Shown one piece after another: positions 42,735 to 51,653 of a DNA stretch of 64,000 nucleotides. The number at the start of each line of letters is the position of its first letter. Position 1 is the first letter of the stretch. The DNA is from Methylolobus aquaticus (GTDB lineage Bacteria > Pseudomonadota > Gammaproteobacteria > Methylococcales > Methylococcaceae), in NCBI GenBank assembly GCA_004168015.1, contig SEYW01000006.1, positions 127,425 to 191,424 on the forward strand, in the 5' to 3' direction. Both the position numbers and the translations under genes were made by a program. The notes under the pieces were generated by a model. The model was not told the origin of the DNA and searched no databases. It was given only the letters and a program-made list of their open reading frames with translations.

Positions 42735-43139
42735 TCAGGGCTGCTTCGCGGCGTCCCGCGTCGCCTGGCGCATGGCCTGCGCGCCCATGACCTCGCGCAA
42801 AACAGCCTGAGCCGCACGCGAACGCTGCTGGCGCATATAGCGGTCGATGATGCCATCGGGAACCTTCTCCGCGGCCAAGGACGTCCTGATCGGTACCAAA
42901 CGGTCTTCGCACGCCCGCAGAATCCCGTCGGCCACCGCCCGAGAATCGGCTTCGCTGTTGATCGATGCCTGCAGTTGCTCGCCAAGACAGCGGTCGTACG
43001 CGACCTTGGCTTCCTGTGTAGCCTGCATGGTTTTGTCGGACAAGGTCGAGGGTTCCCATTCGCCCCCGGCGGCGGCGCCGGAGCTAACCATAACGCTCAC
43101 TATGGCAAGGAGGATGCGGCAATCGAATGACATGTGCAT
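42735..43139 (-). CDS. Small predicted secreted protein, first gene of the Hsp70 cluster
   Basis: A 134-aa protein (ATG 43139 or 43133) with a signal peptide (LLAIVSVMVSSGAAAGG). The mature part is helical and charged, with two cysteines (in YDRCLGEQ and RACEDRL) that could form a disulfide. The second half (DGIIDRYMRQQRSRAAQAVLREVM) is amphipathic. I do not recognise a family. It is 39 bases upstream of the DUF2760 gene on the same strand, so probably part of the same transcript; whether it acts with the Hsp70 proteins is unknown. Confidence 0.65.
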   Translation of the reverse strand: MHMSFDCRILLAIVSVMVSSGAAAGGEWEPSTLSDKTMQATQEAKVAYDRCLGEQLQASINSEADSRAVADGILRACEDRLVPIRTSLAAEKVPDGIIDRYMRQQRSRAAQAVLREVMGAQAMRQATRDAAKQP

Positions 43140-43308
43140 GTTATGGGGATGCCTGGTTGTGGTTTCAATAAAGCACCCGATTTTACGACACTTTTCTCAG
43201 CACAACAGAAATGGCCATCACGCGTACCCTGGCTCTCAGGCACCTTCCGCCTGCGCAGTCACGCGCCCCCGCGATGTCGGACACACCCCCGCTCGTCTGG
43301 CTCGCGTG

Positions 43309-44424
43309 TTACCAGTGTCGAGCAAGCGCCCAGCCGACATGCTCGCGGACCAGCGCGGAAGAATGGTCCCGGCGACTTTCGAGCGCGGCGACCACCGCCT
43401 CCGAGCGCGGTGCGTTGCCCAGGGCAATGGCCACGTTCCGTAACCAGCACACATATCCGATGCGCCGGATCGCCGAGCCCTCGGTCGCAGCGAGAAAGGC
43501 CGCCTCGTCCCAGGAGAAAACCTGAACCAGCGCGGCACTATCCAGCCCATGCCGCGGCTCGAAGTCGCGTTCACGCGTCAACTGGGCGTAGCGGTTCCAT
43601 GGACACACCAGCTGGCAATCGTCGCAACCATAGATCCGGTTGCCGATCGCGGCGCGAAACTCCTCCGGAATCGAACCGCGCAATTCGATCGTCAGATAAG
43701 AAATACAGCGCCGTGCGTCCAGGCGGTAAGGGGCGATGATGGCCCGTGTGGGGCAGACCTCGATGCACGCCGCGCAGCTCCCACAGTGATTTTGCACCGG
43801 GGAGTCGGGCGGCAGCGGCAAGTCGGTGTAAATTTCGCCGAGAAAGAACCACGAGCCGGCGTGGCGGTTGATGAGGTTCGTGTGCTTGCCGATCCAGCCC
43901 AGGCCTGCCCGCTCGGCCAGCGCCTTCTCCAGCACCGGCGCGCTGTCGACGAAAGCGCGATGACCGAAGGGCCCGACCTCGCCCTCGATACGCGCGGCCA
44001 GCTTCGCGAGCCGCGAACGCACGACCTTGTGGTAGTCACGCCCCAGCGCATAGCGGGAAATGAAGGCCCGCGCCGCATCATCGAGCACGGCGCCGCTGCG
44101 CTCTCGCGGCTCGGGCAGGTAGTCCATACGGCCGCTGACGACCCGCAAGGTGCCCGGAATGAGTTCGTCCGGGCGGCTGCGGCGCGTGCCATGACGGGCC
44201 ATGTAACCCATCTCTCCGTGCCAGCCGGCATCGAGCCAGCGCATCAGGTGCAGTTCATGCGTCTGCAGATCGACATCCGCGATGCCGATTTGCTGGAAGC
44301 CGAGTTCCAGGCCCCAGTCCTTGATGCGTAGGGCGAGCTGCGAATAATCCGGAGACCCTGCCCCGCTCTTTGCCATCATGACACTGTCCGAACCTTCCAC
44401 CGCACCGATTTGCCCTCGCTTCAT
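43309..44424 (-). CDS. queG: Epoxyqueuosine reductase QueG
   Basis: A 371-aa cobalamin-dependent iron-sulfur enzyme for the last step of queuosine synthesis in tRNA. The N-terminus includes LGFQQIGIADVDL; ATG 44379 or 44376 (MMAKSG) may be the true start, which would shorten it by 15-16 residues. Two [4Fe-4S] motifs are visible: CGSCAACIEVCP and CDDCQLVCPWN. LGWIGKHTNLI and GSWFFLGEIYTDLPLPPD are family-typical, and the C-terminus ends in a HEAT-like repeat (ALVREHVGWAL). It is divergent from nnrD, as often found in gammaproteobacteria. Confidence 0.95.
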   Translation of the reverse strand: MKRGQIGAVEGSDSVMMAKSGAGSPDYSQLALRIKDWGLELGFQQIGIADVDLQTHELHLMRWLDAGWHGEMGYMARHGTRRSRPDELIPGTLRVVSGRMDYLPEPRERSGAVLDDAARAFISRYALGRDYHKVVRSRLAKLAARIEGEVGPFGHRAFVDSAPVLEKALAERAGLGWIGKHTNLINRHAGSWFFLGEIYTDLPLPPDSPVQNHCGSCAACIEVCPTRAIIAPYRLDARRCISYLTIELRGSIPEEFRAAIGNRIYGCDDCQLVCPWNRYAQLTRERDFEPRHGLDSAALVQVFSWDEAAFLAATEGSAIRRIGYVCWLRNVAIALGNAPRSEAVVAALESRRDHSSALVREHVGWALARHW

Positions 44425-44484
44425 GCCCTCGGCGAGAATAGCAGAAGCTGCCCGACCGTCCCGCAGTCACTCCGACCGTTTTCG

Positions 44485-45972
44485 ATGCTCACCGCGATGC
44501 ACGCTGTCCTGCCCAACGATCTGTATACCGCCGATCAGGTCCGCGCCATGGACCGCCATGCGATCGAAAGCATCGGCATCCCAGGCCTCACATTGATGGA
44601 ACGCGCCGGTGCGGCGGCCTTCGCGACCCTGCGCCAACGCTGGCCATCCGCCAAGTTCCTGTCAATCGTGTGCGGCGGTGGCAACAACGGCGGCGACGGC
44701 TACGTGATCGCGCGTCTGGCGCTGGAAGCGGGACTCGACCCCCGCGTCTACGCCCTACGTCAGCCCGAGTCGCTCCGCGGCGATGCCCGACTCGCCTTCC
44801 AGGCGTATCGGGATGCCGGCGGCTCCTGGCTTGACTACGTGCCGATGCACCTCGAACACGCCGAGGTCATCGTCGACGCGCTGTTCGGAACCGGGCTAGA
44901 CCGCGAGGTTGGAGGCAGCGATGCGGCCGTCATCCGCGCCATCAACGGTACTTCGGCTGGTGTTCTGGCGGTGGATATCCCGTCGGGATTGCACGCTGAC
45001 AGCGGTGCCGTGCTGGGCAGCGCCGTCGAGGCGGATGTTACCGTGACGTTCATCGGACTGAAACGCGGCCTGTTTACCGGTGCGGGTCCGGCGCAGTGCG
45101 GCTCGATCATCTTCGATGATCTGGACACACCCGCGACCGTCCGTCGGTCCACCCCGCGTTCCGCGCGGCTGATCCGAAGCGAGGACTGCCGGCTGCCACG
45201 CCGGACCGCGACTGCGCACAAAGGTCATTGTGGTCATGTGTTGGTGATCGGCGGCGACACCGGCTACGGCGGCGCCGCATACCTGGCCGCTTCGGCTGCG
45301 GCGCGCGTCGGCTCCGGCCTGACCTCCGTGGCGACCCATCCCGATCACGCGCCGACGCTCAATGCGACCCGGCCCGAACTGATGTGCCGCGGAATACGCG
45401 AGGCGGCCGACCTGGAACCGCTGCTGGCCCGCGCCACCGTCCTCGCGTTGGGCCCCGGGCTGGGGCAAAGGGAGTGGTCTGTGGACCTGTTCCGAACTGC
45501 ACTGGGCACGGAGCTCCCATTGGTCGTCGACGCCGATGCCCTGAATCTGCTGGCACTGCAACCGCTGCGGCGCGAGGACTGGGTATTGACGCCGCATCCG
45601 GGCGAAGCAGCTCGGCTGCTTGGGACCAGCAACGAAGCGGTCGCGCGTGACCGCTTCGGAGCGATCACGGAACTACAGGCCCGCTACGGAGGCGTTGTGG
45701 TCCTGAAGGGCGCCGGGTCGCTGATCAGGGGCCCCGACGGACTGGTGCAGGTTTGCACTGCCGGCAACCCCGGCATGGCCAGCGGCGGCATGGGCGACGT
45801 GCTGACTGGCGTCATCGCGGGTCTGATGGCGCAGGGGCTCGATACGCTGGCTGCCGCGCGCTGCGGAGTGCAATGGCATGCGGAGGCGGGTGATCTCGCG
45901 GCAATTGATGGCGAGCGCGGCTTGTTGGCCGCCGATCTGCTGGGTCCATTGCGACGACTGGTAAACCAGTGA
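44485..45972 (+). CDS. nnr: Bifunctional NAD(P)H-hydrate epimerase / ADP-dependent dehydratase
   Basis: About 495 aa from ATG 44485 (an ATG at 44497 is also possible; the frame opens at 44410). The N-terminal epimerase domain (YjeF_N) has YTADQVRAMDRHAIESIGIPG, GGGNNGGDGYVIAR and the VDALFGTGLDREV segment. The C-terminal ADP-dependent dehydratase domain has HKGHCGHVLVIGGDTGYGGAA, LGPGLGQ, VDADALNLLA, TPHPGEAARLLG and GNPGMASGGMGDVLTG. Together they repair hydrated NADH and NADPH. It is coupled to tsaE by overlap. Confidence 0.95.
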   Translation: MLTAMHAVLPNDLYTADQVRAMDRHAIESIGIPGLTLMERAGAAAFATLRQRWPSAKFLSIVCGGGNNGGDGYVIARLALEAGLDPRVYALRQPESLRGDARLAFQAYRDAGGSWLDYVPMHLEHAEVIVDALFGTGLDREVGGSDAAVIRAINGTSAGVLAVDIPSGLHADSGAVLGSAVEADVTVTFIGLKRGLFTGAGPAQCGSIIFDDLDTPATVRRSTPRSARLIRSEDCRLPRRTATAHKGHCGHVLVIGGDTGYGGAAYLAASAAARVGSGLTSVATHPDHAPTLNATRPELMCRGIREAADLEPLLARATVLALGPGLGQREWSVDLFRTALGTELPLVVDADALNLLALQPLRREDWVLTPHPGEAARLLGTSNEAVARDRFGAITELQARYGGVVVLKGAGSLIRGPDGLVQVCTAGNPGMASGGMGDVLTGVIAGLMAQGLDTLAAARCGVQWHAEAGDLAAIDGERGLLAADLLGPLRRLVNQ

Positions 45973-46442
45973 GGCTTTTTCTGCCGGACGAGGCCGCAAC
46001 ACTCGCCCTGGGTCGCCGGCTGTTCGAATGCCTGAAACCGGGTTCACTGGTGTTCCTGCGCGGAACCCTGGGTGCCGGGAAGACGACTCTGGTGCGCGGC
46101 CTGCTCCGCGCAGCCGGCCATCAAGGGGCCGTGAAGAGTCCGACCTTCACGCTGGTCGAGGAGTATGCCCTGCCCGGTCTGACCCTCTATCACTTCGACC
46201 TGTACCGCCTGAGCTCCCCGGATGAACTCGAATGGTTCGGCTTTCGCGACTATCTGCGCAGCGACTCGCTGTGCCTGATCGAATGGCCGGAACGGGGCGG
46301 CGACGCCCTGCCCGCACCGGACCTCTCCATCGAACTGGAACTCGATCTGCCGGGGCGGGAGGCGAGGATCGAAGCCGCCCCGGATGGCGATTCGGAGTTG
46401 CTTTTGGCGCTCGGCTCAGTAGCACCCGGCGGCATTTCCTGA
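45969..46442 (+). CDS. tsaE: tRNA threonylcarbamoyladenosine synthesis ATPase TsaE
   Basis: A 157-aa P-loop protein (E. coli 153 aa), the ATPase of the TsaBDE complex for t6A37 in tRNA. Walker A is GTLGAGKTTLVRGLL. SPTFTLVEEY and LYHFDLYRL are the other signatures. The GTG start overlaps the nnr stop (GTGA), so it is translationally coupled. In E. coli, amiB, mutL and miaA follow; here the operon stops at tsaE. Confidence 0.95.
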   Translation: MRLFLPDEAATLALGRRLFECLKPGSLVFLRGTLGAGKTTLVRGLLRAAGHQGAVKSPTFTLVEEYALPGLTLYHFDLYRLSSPDELEWFGFRDYLRSDSLCLIEWPERGGDALPAPDLSIELELDLPGREARIEAAPDGDSELLLALGSVAPGGIS

Positions 46443-47061
46443 ACGCTAGCCACGGATCGATCATCACCGGACAAACTCCGGCGGATCGGACGGCATCTGT
46501 CCCGAATCGGGTCATCCCGCACGGACTTGGCTGCGGCTTGTCATCGCTATCGCCCCCGCCGGGAAGGGACCGGCGAGACAGGGGATCAAGACCCCTTCCC
46601 AAAAACCGACGTCGCCCGGCGGGCGCACTGCTCGTGCCCAGGCTTCCGTTCCCGTGTTGACTTGGGCTGTCGTGCTATGCGAAGGTCCGCGCCACAAGTG
46701 ATATGCGTTGCGATCAGGTTGAGGCGATCGGATGGGTGCCTCATGCATCTGCCTGCATCTGAGAGGCCTGCCGCCACATCGTCTGAGCCAACAGAGCCGG
46801 CCGGGCAACCACCGCCTCGCGAGGCGCTCTGCCGGTGTGTTGCGCGCGTCCAGTTGACGCCAGCGATAGCGCTCCAGCACTCACAATCGCTCCCGTCATC
46901 GCGATGGAACGTCGTAGCCTCCGTCGATGTTCCTCGCGACCAGACCGAACAAGCGGCGAAGCCACCGTCAAACCGTCACCGCTCTACGACCAAGGTTTCC
47001 AAGCCTCGCCATCTATAAGCGCAGCGCATTTCCCGAATCCGAAGGCCCAAGGACCTGACCG
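46443..47061. other. Gene-poor region between tsaE and the RND transporter operon
   Basis: A 619-base gap. No open frame here has a recognisable domain or a convincing ribosome site. A minus-strand frame (46741-46971) encodes an arginine-rich segment before a short hydrophobic stretch (AMTGAIVSAGALSLAS), which superficially resembles an export signal, but it stops soon after and is not supported. The hairpin at 46561-46600 is the only clear structure. The promoter for the downstream operon should lie in the last 100 bases. Confidence 0.45.
46558..46600. repeat. Hairpin repeat related to the 15.6 kb palindrome
   Basis: GGGAAGGG (46561-46568) pairs with CCCTTCCC (46593-46600), with an inner GGGG / CCCC stem (46581-46584, 46591-46594). 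The left half CGGGAAGGGACCGGCGAGAC closely matches the inner arm of the element at 15577-15740 (CGGGAGAGGGACCGGGGAGAC). The similarity is limited to about 25 bases, so it may be a partial copy or a shorter family member. Confidence 0.45.
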
Positions 47062-49749
47062 ATGAGCCAACGTGTGGCCAAGATTGCAGTCGCCAGCGCA
47101 AAGCACCCGCGCTGGGTGCTGGCGCTGACCTTGGCCATTTCGGTCCTTGCCGCCTGGGCGACCGTCCAACTACCCGTATATACCTCCCGTCAGGCCCTGT
47201 TACCCCGGGATAACGAGGTCGGCCGGCGTCTGGACAACTTTTTGGTCAAGTTCGGCGCCGCCTCCGACCTCATCGTGGTGCTGGAGAAGGCTCCCCGCGC
47301 GGAACTCGAGTCCTTCGCGAATGAACTTGCCGCGAAACTGCGCCAGGAGCCCGAAATCAGGCAAGTCACGGAACGACTCGATATCCGATTTTTTCTAGAA
47401 CGCGCCTATCTGCTCGCTCCAGTTGAAACGTTCGATCGAGTCGATACCTACCTGAGGACCGGCGCGCCCGTGACGCTGCCCGGTCTCCCCGTCGCACTGA
47501 AACGGGTCCTGGACTGGATCGAGGCGCACCCTCCGGTGTCCGGAATGGAGCTTGCCACGGCCGAACAGAGCGTGGCGGGGTTTGGTCTCTTCCTGAACGA
47601 ATGGCAGCGATGGCTCGAAGCGGAGCCCTGCCCTGCCGGCCTGGACTGGAAGCCGGTGTTAGAAAGCCATGGCGTCGGAAGCATGGGCGACGGCTACTTT
47701 GCTTCCCGAGATGGGCGGATGCTGTTTCTGTTCGTTCATCCGGAGAACGCGTCGGGCGCGTTCGAGGCGCGCCGGCCGTTCGTCGAGAAGGTCAGGTCCG
47801 TGGCGGCCGCAATCGCCAGTGACGCGCAGGCTGCGGGGCGGACGCCACCCATGGTTGGCCTCACTGGGCTCCCGGCCGTTGAATACGAGGAATACCTCGA
47901 CATCGAGCACGACATCGCGCTGGTGATATGGACCGCTGCGGGCTTGATCGGCGCGCTGATCGTGTTGGTCCTCCGCAGCTTCCGCTGGGCGCTGGCCATT
48001 TTCGTACCCATGGGCCTGGGAGCGCTCTGGAGCCTGGGGCTGGCGTTCCTCACGGTGGGGCATCTGACGATCATCACCTCCAGTTTCCTCGCCATCCTGT
48101 TCGGACTGGGCGCCGACTATGGCATCTTCACTTCGTCCCGCATTACCGAGGAACGCCGAGCCGGAAAGCCTCTGACGGAAGCGATCGGTGTGGGGATCGG
48201 TTCGTCTTTTACGACGGTGCTAACCGCGGGCGGCGCGTCACTGCTGATCTTCGGCGTGCTCGCCACCCTGGATTTTCCAGGTTTCTCCGAATTAGGCCTG
48301 ATCGCGGCCGGAGGCGTACTGCTGATCCTGATCAGCACGTGGATGGTCCAACCTGCGCTCTATGCCCTGCTACCGCCCCGGCTGCCGGAGTTGTCAGCGC
48401 GCGCCGCCAGACCGACACGGCGCGGTTCCTTCCCGCTGCCGGTCGCGGCCATCCTGGTCCTGGTCGCCCTGGGCAGCGCCCTGGCCGGCGCCGTGAAAGG
48501 GCTGACCATCCCTTTCGACTACGATGTGCTCGCTTTATTGCCTGAGGATTCGGAAGCCGCGCGATATCAACGGCGGATGCTGGCCGAAAGCGACTACCAG
48601 GCGGAGGTGGTGATCTTTACCGCGGCAGATCTGCCCGAGGCCCAGCGGATCACGGACGAAGCACGGCAGCTCGAAAGCATCGCCACGGTGCAGTCGCTGA
48701 GTAGCCTGTTTCCCACTGATGCCGAGGAGCGTCTGCGCAAGGCGTGGCGTTTGGGCGACGAGACAGTGAGCCGCGACTACGCAGGGCAACTCGCGAAACT
48801 GGACCGTGCCGGCCTGACCGGCGCCAGTTTCGTCCTGCTGCGGACGCTGCTCGCTCGCCTTCCCGACTTGATCGACAACGCCGAGGAACAGGCCTTCTCG
48901 GCCGGACACTCCGAACTGGTCAAGCGTTTGGAAAAGGTGCGCGGGCAGATCGAAGCGCTTCAAGTGCGCATCGACCGCGATCCGGCACATGCCCGCGAAC
49001 GCAGTGAGGCCTTTTATCGAGCCCTGCTGCAGGCTGGGCGCAACGGGACGGGATTCATCAATCAGTGGCAAAGGGCCGAACCGCTCACCCCAGATCGGCT
49101 GCCTTCGGCTTTGCGGGACCGGTTCTTCGCGGCCGACGGCACCGTCGCGGTATACGCTTTTCCCAAGGAAACTGTGTATGATCCCGCAAAGCTGGACCGC
49201 CTGATCCAGGACGTCTACGGGGTGTCGCCCAACGCCACCGGCTTTCCGACCACCCACCAGGTGTTTTCCCGATCCGTCGTGCAAAGTTTTGCCCGCGGCA
49301 CCATTCTGGCGGTGGCAGTGTGTTTGATCTGGCTGATCCTGATCTTGCGCGATCTGCGCGGGGTGGTCTTGGCCGCGCTTCCGCTGATCATTGGTGGCGG
49401 CTGGATGTTGGGCCTGATGTCGCTGGGTGGCCTGCGGTACAACTATGCCAACATCATCGCTCTGCCCCTGGTCATCGCGTTGGCGGTGGATTATGGCGTC
49501 TGGTTCAGCCATCGCTGGAGAGATCTGAAGGGCCACACACCGCTGCAGGTTACCGTGATCGCCGGGACAGTCATCGCACTCGCAGCCGGTACCGAACTGG
49601 CGGGACTCGGCGCTATCAGCCTCGCCCGCTATCGCGGCATTTCCACCCTGGGTATCGCCATCACGATCGGGCTCGTAAGCTGCCTTGCGGCAACGCTGCT
49701 CGTCGCCCCAGCCATCGGACAACTGATCGATCGAAAAAGGAATCCATGA
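47062..49749 (+). CDS. RND/MMPL family lipid transporter, BstA-like
   Basis: An 895-aa inner-membrane transporter. It has the RND layout: helix 1 (WVLALTLAISVLAAWATVQ), a large periplasmic loop, a bundle of helices (ALVIWTAAGLIGALIVLVL to GGVLLILISTWMVQPALYALLP), a central helix (LPVAAILVLVALGSALAG), a second periplasmic loop with coiled coil, and a terminal bundle. GLGADYGIFTSSR and ALAVDYGVWFSHR are the paired helix motifs of MMPL-type RND proteins, as in HpnN and MmpL. It is coupled by ATGA overlap to a PhnD-like binding protein and followed by a TatT-like lipoprotein, the composition of the Methylococcus BstABC sterol transport set. The substrate is inferred. Confidence 0.85.
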   Translation: MSQRVAKIAVASAKHPRWVLALTLAISVLAAWATVQLPVYTSRQALLPRDNEVGRRLDNFLVKFGAASDLIVVLEKAPRAELESFANELAAKLRQEPEIRQVTERLDIRFFLERAYLLAPVETFDRVDTYLRTGAPVTLPGLPVALKRVLDWIEAHPPVSGMELATAEQSVAGFGLFLNEWQRWLEAEPCPAGLDWKPVLESHGVGSMGDGYFASRDGRMLFLFVHPENASGAFEARRPFVEKVRSVAAAIASDAQAAGRTPPMVGLTGLPAVEYEEYLDIEHDIALVIWTAAGLIGALIVLVLRSFRWALAIFVPMGLGALWSLGLAFLTVGHLTIITSSFLAILFGLGADYGIFTSSRITEERRAGKPLTEAIGVGIGSSFTTVLTAGGASLLIFGVLATLDFPGFSELGLIAAGGVLLILISTWMVQPALYALLPPRLPELSARAARPTRRGSFPLPVAAILVLVALGSALAGAVKGLTIPFDYDVLALLPEDSEAARYQRRMLAESDYQAEVVIFTAADLPEAQRITDEARQLESIATVQSLSSLFPTDAEERLRKAWRLGDETVSRDYAGQLAKLDRAGLTGASFVLLRTLLARLPDLIDNAEEQAFSAGHSELVKRLEKVRGQIEALQVRIDRDPAHARERSEAFYRALLQAGRNGTGFINQWQRAEPLTPDRLPSALRDRFFAADGTVAVYAFPKETVYDPAKLDRLIQDVYGVSPNATGFPTTHQVFSRSVVQSFARGTILAVAVCLIWLILILRDLRGVVLAALPLIIGGGWMLGLMSLGGLRYNYANIIALPLVIALAVDYGVWFSHRWRDLKGHTPLQVTVIAGTVIALAAGTELAGLGAISLARYRGISTLGIAITIGLVSCLAATLLVAPAIGQLIDRKRNP

Positions 49750-50579
49750 TTCGCAAGCTTGCTCTACTTTGCGTTCTGGCCGGATGGCTACCCAGTGTGG
49801 CCGCTGAACAACCGCCGATCGTGGTGTGTTACCCAGGCGGGCCGGTCAGTGAGGAGGAGGCGAATTCCGCCATGGAATCCATGCTGCGAGTGGTCGAGAA
49901 GGCGGGTCAGTGGCCGGACCACAGCCTCAACAGCGTGTTTACGTCCCGGGTGGACGAGTGCCGCAAGCTGCTGGCTGGGAAGAAGCCGCGCTTTGCAATT
50001 ACCTCCCTGGGTCAGTTCCTCGAACAGCGTAGTACCCACCATCTGGTGCCGCTGGTCCAGCCCCGCATCAAAGGCGCCACCTTCGAACGCTACCAGGTAG
50101 TCGCGCTCAAGAGCGGGCCGGACAGCCTCGACACGCTTGCCGGGAAATCATTGGGGGGCACGGTATTGGAGGAGCCGGAATTCGTCAGGAAAGTCGTGTT
50201 CGCTGGGAAACTCGACCCGCAGAACACCTTCGAGCTGAAACCCTCGCGACAGGCCCTGCGCGCCCTGCGCGCCCTGGACAAGGGCGAGTTGGATGCGGTG
50301 CTCCTGAATGGGCAGCAGTCGGCCGCGCTGACCGCGCTCGAACTGAAGAACCCGATCGCCCCAGTGTTTACCTCGGCCGATATCCCGTTGATGGGAATGT
50401 CGGCCAACAGCATCACGACCACGCCCGAGGAACGCCAGCGCTTTGCGAAGGCGCTGCAGGGTATGTGCAGCGATCCTGACGGCAAGAGACTCTGCTCCCT
50501 GTTTGGTGTGGAAGCCTTCGTCCCGGCAGATCCGGCGGTCTTCAAACCGCTGATCGAACGCTGGGATCAGGGGAAATAG
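49746..50579 (+). CDS. PhnD-like periplasmic binding protein, BstB-like
   Basis: A 277-aa protein with a clear signal peptide (RKLALLCVLAGWLPSVAA). The mature part has the type II periplasmic-binding-protein pattern of the phosphonate-binding (PhnD) family: FAITSLGQFLE, YQVVALKSGPDSLDTLAGKSLGG, LKPSRQALRALRALDKGELDAVLLN and a final VFKPLIERWDQG. No ABC permease or ATPase gene is nearby. Instead its ATG overlaps the stop of the RND transporter gene, which argues that it carries a lipid between membranes for that transporter, as BstB does in Methylococcus. The ligand is not known. Confidence 0.8.
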   Translation: MIRKLALLCVLAGWLPSVAAEQPPIVVCYPGGPVSEEEANSAMESMLRVVEKAGQWPDHSLNSVFTSRVDECRKLLAGKKPRFAITSLGQFLEQRSTHHLVPLVQPRIKGATFERYQVVALKSGPDSLDTLAGKSLGGTVLEEPEFVRKVVFAGKLDPQNTFELKPSRQALRALRALDKGELDAVLLNGQQSAALTALELKNPIAPVFTSADIPLMGMSANSITTTPEERQRFAKALQGMCSDPDGKRLCSLFGVEAFVPADPAVFKPLIERWDQGK

Positions 50580-50583
50580 ACTC

Positions 50584-51387
50584 TTGCGCAACCGTTACCG
50601 CATGATCGCTGTGCCGCTCCTCGCGGGACTGGCAGGCTGTCCGCAACCAGACCACAGCCTCGTACGGTTCGACAAGCTGTCCGATTGTCCCGCACAAAAG
50701 ACCGCGAGCCTCTCCGCCCAACAGAACGAGTTGGGCCCCCGGAGCACCACTCATGCCTTGGAGTGCTCACTCGCGTTGCTACGACGCACCGGTGATCAAG
50801 CCTTGCTGCGCACTTCGCTCGGCAGCCGAATAGCGCTACACCTCGCCGAGCGCAGCACCGAGCCGGAAGTGCGAGAAAACCTCGCTGCAGAAGGGGTGCG
50901 CTTCGCCGAGACGGCGCTCGCGCTGGGCGCGGACGGGGACGCCGCCGTGCACTACTATCTGGCAGCCAACCTGGGCCTGGCAGTCCGAGGCCACGCTGCC
51001 CGGGCGGCGGACAGCCTGCCGCGGCTGGAAGCGGAGATCAAGCGGAGTGCAGCTCTCGACCCCGGTCTGGACGACGGGGGCCCGCTGAGGCTACTCGGTA
51101 TGCTTTACCTGAAGGCCCCTCCTTGGCCCACGGGTATCGGCGACGGGGACAAGGCGCTGCAGTTGCTGCGCCAGGCCGCGGAGCGCTATCCGCGCCATCC
51201 CCTTAACCACCTATTCTATGCCGAGGCGCTCTGGGATTCGGAACAGGATGAGGCCGAAGATCTTGCCAGAAACGAACTCGTCATCGGGAAGCAGCGGCTC
51301 GCCGAAGGCGACTGGGGCTACAGCAGGGAACCGTGGCTAAAGGAGTTTGCCCGTTTCGAGAACGAGATCAGCCCATCATCGGCGTGA
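50584..51387 (+). CDS. TatT-like helical lipoprotein, BstC-like
   Basis: A 267-aa protein from TTG 50584; ATG 50602 is an alternative start. The N-terminus holds a lipobox (MIAVPLLAGLAGC), so it is a probable lipoprotein. The rest is all-helical with TPR-like repeats: LAAEGVRFAETALALGADGDAAVHYYLAANLGLA and GDKALQLLRQAAERYPRHPLNHLFYAEALW. The latter region (LGMLYLKAPPWPTGIGDGDKAL) matches the TRAP-transporter TatT family. It is the third gene of the transporter operon, 4 bases after the binding-protein gene. Probably anchored to the outer membrane, where it could accept or donate lipid. Confidence 0.78.
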   Translation: MRNRYRMIAVPLLAGLAGCPQPDHSLVRFDKLSDCPAQKTASLSAQQNELGPRSTTHALECSLALLRRTGDQALLRTSLGSRIALHLAERSTEPEVRENLAAEGVRFAETALALGADGDAAVHYYLAANLGLAVRGHAARAADSLPRLEAEIKRSAALDPGLDDGGPLRLLGMLYLKAPPWPTGIGDGDKALQLLRQAAERYPRHPLNHLFYAEALWDSEQDEAEDLARNELVIGKQRLAEGDWGYSREPWLKEFARFENEISPSSA

Positions 51388-51653
51388 CCAAACTATTCCA
51401 GGCTGTTTGACGCTTCTTTCACGCATTTGGCGAAGCGCTGGCCGGAACGGGGGGCCGGTTTTCGGGAAGCGCCTCAGTGCACTTCTGGCTGTGGCCGGAG
51501 GAACTCCAACAGCATGGTTTTGCAAAGGGCCAGCCCAGGCACCGCAGGACCGATGGCTGTGAGCCTCGGCCCCGTGCGGTGGAATGCCGGAGCGTGAAAT
51601 CGGACCCTGCGGCACGCGGCGATGGAAACCTCCCTGACCGGTAGGGCTGTCGA

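Noticed and set aside
46741..46971. Small minus-strand open frame with an export-signal-like stretch
   Set aside because: No ribosome site and no mature domain; it lies in a gene-poor GC-rich gap where such frames occur by chance.
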